From assembly GCA_035048495.1 (NCBI GenBank), contig CM068543.1, positions 22,185,751-22,249,750 of the forward strand: a stretch of DNA of 64,000 bases, read 5' to 3'. This document shows positions 56,085 through 64,000 of the stretch, one piece after another. Position 1 is the first letter of the stretch, and each line of letters opens with the position of its first letter. Source of the stretch: Euptelea pleiosperma (Eukaryota > Streptophyta > Magnoliopsida > Ranunculales > Eupteleaceae). Made by a program: the position numbers and the translations under genes. The notes under the pieces were generated by a model, which ran no database searches, was not told the origin of the DNA, and worked only from the letters and a program-made list of their open reading frames with translations.

Positions 56085-57055
56085 GTATACTTTATTTTCT
56101 ATTTTATCATGCTTTTTAATAGGTTAGATTATATGCGCTGTATACAATGTGGGATATGTGAGCTCTTTTAGCCTTAGGAGACAGTACTTGTTTCTTATTT
56201 TCTTTCTGCGTTCTTATTATTTTTTATATGCTGCATTTGAATTTCAATTTTATAATAAATTACTGCCTAGTAATGAAATGAAATGACCAAATAACCATCA
56301 ACTTCTAAACATTGTAGATGCTCCTGTGATTTCATGGAATTAATGCTTGTATGAATTATTAACTCACTCTAAAACCCAATGTTGGTACCTTTTTTTTATT
56401 TTTAATAAAGGGGAATTCTCATGAAAAGAAAGGAAAGGTACAAAAGAAAAAAAAAATATATGGGGTGTGATGGACCCCGACAGAGATCGAAAATCTGGGA
56501 TTATATTGGAAATTAATTGGAGCTACTGCATGTTTTTGTGTGTTGTAAGTCCCTAGCCTTGGAAGTTTTCGGCTCATCTTGCATTACATGGGCTTATAAG
56601 TTGGACTATTAAGATATGCTTCTCAGTATACATGGGCCAGAGGTTAGCATCAAGTTGAGAATCTGAGATTATTCCCATACCCTAATCCAAAAGCAATGCA
56701 GCTAAAGCAGAGATCTGCTAGTGGAACTTCGTTTCCAGTAAGCAACAATCACCTGGACAAAAGAAGAGGAAATTCTGGCCTGCCATATCTCAACTTTCAC
56801 ATGGCATAGAGCACCATGAAACTAGGCTTCATATATCTCCGATATTCCAACTCTTATCTGATAAAGGTGTATGGGTTACATGGTTATCAGATTTAGGCGT
56901 AGAGATGTTTGTAACTACATTAGTACTACTATCTTCCCATGATAATAGGGGATGTATCATGGCAAATAATTTTTAGTTTTATCTCACTGTGAAATGTAGA
57001 ATATCCATGATAGGCAGACCGACCTGGGTCTGAAATTCATCTTCACACCCTTTAT
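56085..57055. other. Probable intron of the kanadaptin-like gene
   Basis: AT-rich sequence after the exon 2 donor. No further FHA-domain exon could be recognised. It includes an A-rich patch at 56440-56460. It ends at the LINE's 3' tail. Confidence 0.4.
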
Positions 57056-60000
57056 TTTTTTGATAAGGTAAAAGATCTATTAAGAAAAGAAAGATACAAG
57101 GTGCATGGGAGGTCGAGGAGACCTCCTAGAAGAACAACAAGCACACAGATCCTAACTACCCCTGTGCATAATGGACTCCCATCTGAAGACCATGTCCTCA
57201 AAGACTAAACCTTGACATTCCTCAAACGATTTAGACCAAAATAATAGGTAGGCCTTGACCGAAAGAACAATGTAATGGGTAGATGCCTCTTTGCCTTCAA
57301 AGATTCTTCTATTCCTCTCCATCTATAGCCCCCACCAAACTGCAAACGGAAGGATACTCCATAGTCTGCGACCACAAGGGGGAGCATCGCGAGGACCAAC
57401 TCCCAATCGTCATGTATACTGAGGCGTGGAGGGTCCAACAAATGCCGAAAAGACTAAAAAAGAGCCCCCACACTTCCCGGGCTAGCCTACAATGGAGGAG
57501 GAGGTGATTGACGGATTCCCCGTTTGCCTTGCACATAACACAATAGTTCGCCATCACCCAATTTCCTTTAATCAAGTTGTCCATAGTTAGAATCTTCTCA
57601 AGAGAGGCGCACCACACAAAAAGGCGACTTTCGATGGCACCCTCACACCTTATATCTTGGACGCCGGGTAGCCGCCTTTCCAGGAAGGAGCCTGATAAGC
57701 TGACGAAGATCTCCAGGAAGAGTCCACCAACTCATAGAACGATCGGACAGTGAATAAACCATTAGACTTACCTGACCATTGCAACGCGTCCTCTCTAGCT
57801 TTGTCTACCACCACTCCATCCAGCTTTTGAAGGAGGGATGCCAAAGCTAGAATTTCCCAGTCGTTAAGAGCTTGTCTCAATCCCAAGTTCCAAGAAGTCC
57901 CGTCGCTATCCTCCCCTAAGATGGACAATATGGAGCTGTCTCCCCTCCCTACCTTGTACCACCAAGGAAAGAAGTCAACATCTTCTGGACACCCCTCCAT
58001 CCCCCTCAACCATACGGAGAACGAACATCTCTACACTGCCAGCCCATCATCCCTGCCCCATGTCTAACCTCCACTACTTTTCTCCAAAGACTATCAGGTT
58101 CTACAGCAAAGCGCCATAACCATTTACCGAGCAAGGCCTGATTCATGATTCTAATGTTCTTTATGCCTAGACCTCCAACTTTCCTGGAGAACACACAAGA
58201 CGCCAATCCACCAGCGGGTACCTAGATCTGTCTTCCCTACCAAACCAGAGGAAGCGTCGCATCATCTGCTCCACCCTATTCATCACCCTCGACGGCATAG
58301 AGAACAGAGATAGGTAATAAGTGGGAAGGTTGGAGAGGGTACTCTTGATCAGTACAAGCCTCCAGCCTTTCGATAAGTATTTAGCCTTCTAGGTGGCCAA
58401 CCTACTCTAGCATCTCTCTAGGACAGGGTCCCATATAGCGCTAGACTTGTAGGCTGCTCCGAGGGGAGCCCAAGGTACATAGCCGAAAGAGAGTCAACTA
58501 AAACCCCAAGAGTAGAAGCTAGGCCCGGGAGGTCTTCAATGTCTCCCACACGATAAACTTTGCTTTTAGTAAAATTGACATGTAGCCCTGATACCGCCTC
58601 GAAGCACACCAGAAGATTTCTCAAAACCTTACACCGATCCTTGTTAGCTTCCAGAAAAATCAGAGTGTCGTCGGCCAACTGAAGATGAGATATCGTGGGG
58701 CCTGACGTCCCAAGGCTAAATCCATACAGCAACCACTGGATTAGGGATTTGGAGATTAGTCTAGTCAGTGCTTTCACCACAATGATGAAGAGAAATGGGG
58801 AGAGAGGGTCGCATTACCTCAATCCTCTCGAGCTGTTAAAGTAACCTGCCGGGGATCCGTTAACCAAGATCGAGAAAGAGGCAGGGGAGATGCATTTGTG
58901 GATCTAGCTTCTCCACATCTGTCCGAAGCCCATCCTCTCTAGGATATAGTCCAAGAAGTCCCAGCACACAAGATCATACGCCTTATGGAGGTCCATTTTG
59001 CAAACGAGGCCCGACTCTCCCGCTCTATTTCTCGCGTCAATGCATTCATTGGCCACAAGCACTCCATCCAAAATCTGTCTACCATAAACAAAAGCCCCAT
59101 GAGATGGGGAGATCACCCCAGGCAACACTTCTCTGATTCTAGAAGCCAGGACTTTAGCCAACACTTTGTAGAAGCTTCCCACCAGACTGATCGGCCTGAA
59201 GTTTGAGATGTCAACTGCACCTTTCTTCTTAGGGACAAGGACTAGGAACGTGCTGTTCGACCATCGGTCCAAAATGCCTTTACTATGGAAGTCTACAATC
59301 GCAGCCATTAAATCGCCACCCACGACCTCCCAACAGTGACTGAAGGCAAGGGAGTAGCCATCTGGACCTGGCGCTTTGTCCCCTTCTAATGCTTTGATCG
59401 CTTTCCTAACCTCCTCCTCTTCCATAGGTCTTTCGAACCACACACTTTGATCTGACGAGATACGATCGAAGTCCAATCCATCCAACTCCGGTCTAATCCT
59501 GGAGGTTTCTGTATGTAGCTTAGAGTAAAAATCCACTACCCCTCCTTTAATAGCCTCCTCATCCTCCAAGCTTATCCCATTGATCTCCAGCTTGGCAATG
59601 TGGTCGGTTCTTCTTCGGGTGTTAGCGATGCGATGGAAGAATTTGGTATTTCCATCCCCTTCAACCATCTTACTCTAGATTTCTGGCGCCAAGAAACCTC
59701 CTCCATCTTTGCTAAGGACTGATATTTAGCATGCAACTCTACCCTCTTGCCAAATTCTTCCTCGGTCAACTCCTCTTCTTCCTTCCTGTCCAGGTCATTG
59801 GTCTTGGCTAGGGCGTCTTTCAGCTTGATGTCAATACGCCTTACCACTTCTCTGTTCCACAGCCTAATGTTTTTTTTGAGGGCTTGCAGTTTCTTACGTA
59901 AGACAACCCCAGGCCTATCCCGGAAAGAGAAAGCAGACCACCAAGCTCTTACCCGCTCTAGGAAATCTGGCTCCATAAGCCACATATTTTCAAATTTGAA

Positions 60001-60600
60001 AGGCTTGGGCCTAGACGAAAAACCACCGGAGTCTAATAAGACCGGGGAATGGTCAGAAGTGGGTCTAGGCCTTAGGGAGCACTCTCTGGATCGTCAAAGG
60101 AAAATGTTCTTCCCATAATCCGGATACCAGAAACCGATCCAGTCTGCTAAGAATCGGGAGACATTGTTTGTTAGTCCACGTGAAGAGACCTCCGTTCAGC
60201 GGGAGATCCGTCAAGCCAAAGTTGCTCACGAAGTCACTGAACTCCTCCATACTCCTATTCATGTTGCACCCCCCTTTCTTTTCACCAGAAAATCTGATAA
60301 CATTGAAATCTCCTCCGATGCACCAGGGAAGGTCCCAGAATCCAGCGATGTCTCCTAGTTCTTCCCAGCATTGGGTTCTTGACCCTTTGTCCGAAGGACC
60401 GTAAACACTTGTGAGAATCCATTTGAAGCCATCAACCGAACGACAGGCCACCGAGACGGAAAATGCTCCAATAAGGTCTTCAGTAACATCCACGACGGCT
60501 GAGTCCCACATAATCAATATTCCACCTGAGGAATCAATGCCGGAAGCGCACACCATCTTCACACGCTTGCCTTCTTTTGGTGCAAAAATCTAGGCATAGT
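57056..60600 (-). mobile_element. L1-type LINE, 5'-truncated ORF2
   Basis: It reads on the minus strand with its 3' end at about 57056 (TTACCTTATC followed by an A-rich tail). The 5' end stops near 60600 within the endonuclease, so the start of ORF2 and all of ORF1 are missing. The domain order is endonuclease, reverse transcriptase, RNase-H-less C-terminus with zf-RVT, as in plant L1 elements. No clear target duplication was found. It is antisense to the kanadaptin-like gene, whose downstream exons it probably separates. Confidence 0.9.
57309..60590 (-). pseudogene. LINE ORF2 remnant (endonuclease, RT, zf-RVT)
   Basis: Endonuclease 60562-60065: GGILIMWDS, WILTSVYGPS, GGDFNVIRF, LNGGLFTWTN, SRLDRFLVS. 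RT 59668-58904: GDGNTKFFHRIAN, GDKAPGPDGYSLAF, PISLVGSFYKVLAKVLASRI, KMDLHKAYDLVCWDFL. The active site block follows at 58780-58418: HLQLADDTLIFLEANKDRC (ADD in place) and LHVNFTKSK. The C-terminus includes GGLGIKNIRIMNQALLGKWLW and a zinc motif CVMCKANGESVNHLLLHC ... REVW. Stops and frameshifts between the blocks (near 60070, 59680, 58900, 58400 and 58010) make it non-functional. Confidence 0.9.
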
Positions 60601-61369
60601 CCTCAAGTGCCTCAGGATTCATGCACCCACAACCAAGAGTAGATATCGACATAAAATGCAGAAAACTAAAGAAGGATGGAGAGAAAAAGAGACGTAGAGA
60701 TTTTTTACATGGTTTGTCCCAAGGTCGGCGACTACGTCCAAGGACTCAACAAGCTGATTCCACTATAATATCTTCTAGTACATGTGTGTTTTTTCCCCCG
60801 TATGATGTTTTTTTCTCTTTAGGTCATCTTCTCTTCGACTGAGCTCGCTTCCGTCCCGTCTTATAGGCTACGAGGGGTCCGATTTATGTAGGTTACAACA
60901 GTAGAGTCCTAGTTAATTAGAGGTCTACAAAGATAGGATGTTGTTTGTGAGATGATAAGTCTGATGATGACTGGTCGTGTCCTTCAAGTTGTCTTCATGT
61001 TCACTAGTAGTTTTTCTGGTCTGATTGGGATCTTGGACGAATTTGTGATCGACTTTGCTTCTTTTTTTTTGGATATGCATTGATTTGTCTCCTTCTCCTG
61101 GTAGGAGTGTGTTTTTGAATCCTTTTCCAAGTTTGTCAAGGAAAATCAGGTTGAACTATTGAAATCCAGTACGATTCTCATCAATTCGTGTGGGTAAGGT
61201 TTTCGAACGTTAGCATGACTCTCCTTGTTCAAAATGAACTTCATCTAAGGGAAAAGACGGCTATGTCTTCTACTTAGCAGGTCGGTTGCTTGGTTCAGCT
61301 ATGTTGAGATGAAAGATTGGTTCGTCTTTAAAAAAGCCTGTCTAACTGTTGAGTTTGTCTGACCGTCAG
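60601..61369. other. Degenerate retroelement-like spacer
   Basis: TTTTTTACATGGTTTGTCCC and AAGGTCGGCGACTACGTCCA resemble leader motifs seen in plant LTR elements, but no paired LTR or coding domain was found. Nothing else is recognised. Confidence 0.3.
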
Positions 61370-62000
61370 GCCTTTCTGCCTAGGCCGAATTTGCTTATCT
61401 CAGTTGTGTCTGTCTGTTAGTCATGTCAGGTCACATCGGCTCGGTTGGTTGGTCAAGTTAGTAGTCGGGTCGGTTGGTTAGGTGGCAGGTTGACAAGGCA
61501 GGTCAGTTGGCAAGTCTGCTAAGTCAGCTGCGGGTCCGCCAGGTCGACTGTCAGGTCGGCTTTGGGCCAACCAAGTAGATAGTTAGGTTTGTTACCGACT
61601 CTGCTAGGTCAACTTCCAAGTCGGCTTTGGGTCGGCCATGCGTCAGTTTGGCTTGGTTGATTGGTTGGAAGGCCATCTAGTCAGGGTCGACATGCAAGTT
61701 TGCCAGGTCGGCTTTGAGTCGAGGTTGGCCCACAAGTCTGTCATGTCGGCCCGGGTGGGCTAGGTTGATAGTCAAGTTTGCTCTTTTGGCGTTTTCCTTT
61801 CAATAAAATCTATAATTATCAAAAAAAATCTGCTGGTAAGTTTGCCAGGTCGGCTCCAGTTGGTCAGGTTGGCAGATAGGTTGCTGGAAAGTGTACCAAG
61901 TCGGCTCTGGGTCGGCGAAGTAGGCAGATAGGTTTGCTGGCAAGTTAATGAGGCTGGCTCTTGGTCGGCCAAGTTGGTAGACAGCTTGACTAATAGATCC
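61370..62000. repeat. GGTCGG-rich degenerate minisatellite
   Basis: Repeated motifs AGGTCGGCTTTGGGTCGGCC, GTTGGTAGACAG and AAGTTTGCCAGGTCGGCT recur with a loose period of roughly 55-65 bp. At about 61797-61829 it is interrupted by TTTCAATAAAATCTATAATT followed by ATC and an A run, a LINE-like 3' tail in plus orientation. It is non-coding. Confidence 0.6.
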
Positions 62001-62059
62001 CTTAAGTCCGACTGTGCTTAAGAAGGTTTCTCTATATTTTCCCTTATTTTTTCAATTAT

Positions 62060-63060
62060 AATAATTTGATTTAAATTTGGTGGGACGGTCAATGTGGATG
62101 CAAGTGCAAAAATATGCTCTCACAATTGCCCCTCTAGGTAGGTCGGCTGATTTTAAGATAGCCTTCCAAGAAGATATAGATCTCCTAGCTCATTCACATG
62201 GTAGCTTCTGTCCATGTTGCCAAGTGTTACTATTGGTTCTTGGCTATAAGAGCGAAAGTAAACAAGTTAACGAAGGAGGCTTCTAACTTAAAGTCTGCTC
62301 AGAAGAGGATTAAACTGAAGACGGTTAAGTTGGAAAAAAAAACAAGAGGCTGAAGGTCGAGTTGAGCACTAAGAGTAAGATGATCTCCTTCACTTCTGAG
62401 TAGCTCGATGATGCTATCAAGGAAAGTGCTGAAAAAATGGGAAGATGAACTTCACGAAAAGATGTTAAGAGGCAAAGACTCAGATGGAGGGTCAGTCCAT
62501 TGCTGCTTTGAATAAGAAGAACGAAGAGATACTAACGATCGAGTGTCTAAAGAAGTCTCAGCTTCTAGTACCCCTGGGATGTCTCATTCTTGTGCTCTTT
62601 TAGTTCATTTGACTTCAGTCTATTAGAGTGCTGGGTCGCCTTTAGAGCAACCCATGTCTTCTCATATTGATTTTGGTAAGGCGCAGGAGGGTACCTCTGC
62701 TTCTGAAGTAGCTGTTGAGGAGGATGTGGCTGGGAAGGTGACTGCTGAGGAGGGAGTTGAGGAGCTTGGTGGCAATACTGCTTGATTCCTCCCATATTTT
62801 CTACTTTCAATATTGTTTATGACTTTATGTACTCCTTGGGGCCATTTTCTGTTATACTTTCGCCTTGGTAGGGGTTTTTTAAAACCTCCCACTACTTTGA
62901 CTTGATGCTTTGTGCTGATAGGGTCTTTTGAGCGCCCTTTCTTGTTTTTTCTACCAAGAGTTGTTTTTCTTTGGCGTATATGACATTTCCATTCCTTAGC
63001 ACTGTGAATTGATCTCGCAAGTTTGTGGGAAGTCTGACCGTTCAACCTTTTTAATGCTTT
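62060..63060 (+). pseudogene. Possible gag-like coiled-coil remnant of an LTR retroelement
   Basis: On the plus strand, broken frames give HGSFCPCCQVLLLVLGYK and then Lys/Glu-rich helix-like stretches (for example after 62280: SAQKRIKLKTVKLEKK), and a Gly/Glu/Ala-rich end near 62690-62780. This pattern resembles the coiled-coil gag-type proteins of some plant LTR elements. No protease, RT or LTR is seen. Identification is weak. Confidence 0.3.
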
Positions 63061-63485
63061 CAAAGTTGTATGGACTGGGCCATTGCCTTTTAACCATCAA
63101 CTTATAGAATGTCTTGTACGTCGTAGGTCTGCACTTGTTAGTGCATTAGGTCTTGCGTGTAGATTGGTGCAAAAAATCAAAATTCTGGCTTAGGAAATTC
63201 TTAGGGTTTTTAGGCCCTTTCAATGCTTCCAAAGTTGTATGGACCAGGCTGTCACCTCTCAGACCATCAACTTCTAGAATGTCTAGTATGCCGCAAGTTT
63301 GTGCCCATCAATGCGTTAGGCCTTGCATGTAGATTGGTGCGAACAGTGGTGGAGCCAGGAAGGGGCCAGTGCAAGTGCAAAAATTTGCTCTCACATCTTC
63401 CCCAAAAATTTGGTGACACATGGGTATGGATGCAAGTGCAAAAATATGCTCTCACATCTACCCCGAAAAAATTCCCTTTGCAAGC
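63040..63485. repeat. Tandem duplication of about 175 bp plus short repeats
   Basis: GCTTTCAAAGTTGTATGGAC, CATCAACTTATAGAATGTCT and GTGTAGATTGGTGC at 63055-63170 recur as GCTTCCAAAGTTGTATGGAC, CATCAACTTCTAGAATGTCT and ATGTAGATTGGTGC at 63222-63342. Then GTGCAAGTGCAAAAATTTGC and ATGCAAGTGCAAAAATATGC repeat at 63367 and 63430, and the same motif appears at about 62096. It is non-coding. Confidence 0.7.
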
Positions 63486-64000
63486 AAGGGAGGGGATTCA
63501 GTAACATTAAATCAAGTAAAATACTAGAAGCACAATAATAGCCGTGCTGAGCTTACATCCCAGAACTACAGGTGAAAAATGGTTTTCTGGTTAAATAGAG
63601 GTCATTGTAATACACCTCCTTATGGAGTTTTATCTTTGTCCTCTTTTGTTGGTACTAGCTATCATGGTTTATAGCAGGTATAAATTTGGATGGCTTGGAC
63701 AAAGTAATTAATCTAGTTGATGGTTGATAGCGGATAGAATATGCTATATGATGCTTGGACATTTTGTTTTAAATAATGCTGAAGGTAAGTAGTAATCTGG
63801 GTACAAAAGGAAGATAAAATGTCCAATGCTTAATTAGTCTCGCTCCACACATTGTGGATGTCAGTGGAGTTAACCAATTATAGAAGCACTTTAGCCACCA
63901 TGAGGGTTGACCTTGCATTCCATGACAAAAGCAAGCAAGAGGAGCCACTATAATCTTGAAGAATCAACCATATCCAACATGGTGTCTCTCAACAAGCTAT
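63486..64000. other. Unassigned right edge
   Basis: AT-rich sequence with no recognisable exon, element terminus or RNA gene. It may still be intron of the kanadaptin-like gene. Confidence 0.3.

Noticed and set aside
57283..57507. Plus-strand frames over the LINE
   Set aside because: They are antisense shadows of the minus-strand ORF2 remnant.

Overview
This is nuclear DNA from a flowering plant. Four host genes have plant-type introns and family membership; the rest is mostly transposable elements plus a decayed piece of plastid DNA. Repeat style and gene content would fit a magnoliid or another large woody-plant genome, but the species is not determined here.

Host genes. (1) Minus strand, 267-5612: a PUB42/43/44-type U-box plus ARM-repeat E3 ligase in four proposed exons (about 1046 aa). 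(2) Plus strand, 23977-27503: an AVT6-type vacuolar amino-acid transporter in five exons (463 aa), complete and apparently intact. (3) Plus strand, 29847-37914: BLOS2 (BLOC-1 subunit 2), two exons split by a 7.7-kb intron that holds a whole Ty1/copia element in antisense. (4) Plus strand, 55146-56084: the first two exons of a kanadaptin-like FHA protein; the remaining exons are not visible and probably lie beyond the window.

Mobile DNA from left to right. 5837-9406 is a Mutator-like element (MULE) with about 280-bp terminal inverted repeats (TIRs) and a perfect 9-bp target-site duplication (TSD); it carries a stack of nested smaller elements. 9.7-22.5 kb is a dense field of palindromic MITEs (families A-D below), a hAT-like element, a Tourist-like element, a LINE fragment and a 500-bp tandem duplication. 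28.6-29.8 kb is more MITEs, immediately upstream of BLOS2. 31002-36923 is the copia element. 38-39.8 kb is MITEs. 39.9-52.5 kb is a two-level nest: an outer element with long CT-rich subterminal tandem arrays, split by a 9.4-kb MULE (41130-50533). The inner MULE carries a FAR1/MULE-type transposase fused to an OTU protease domain, a decayed Plant Mobile Domain (PMD) gene, a palindromic hairpin, and a plastid atpI pseudogene held between inverted MITE arms. 54167-54874 is a 708-bp MULE with a perfect 9-bp TSD about 270 bp upstream of the kanadaptin-like gene. 57.06-60.6 kb is a minus-strand L1-type LINE. 60.6-63.5 kb is degenerate retroelement and minisatellite sequence.

MITE families used below: A = palindromes with core GACCGTATGGATGTTTGGCC; B = palindromes with core GGGCCCACTGACCGCATGGA; C = palindromes with core GAAGATGAATCAATGGCTGA; D = AAACGGTAACGCCCC-type elements with TTTAAA-rich ends.

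The host genes do not form a functional cluster; each is an independent transcription unit. The notable biology lies in the nested transposons, especially the OTU-transposase/PMD MULE that also harbours plastid DNA. All boundaries were read by eye; percentages and evolutionary ages were not computed.
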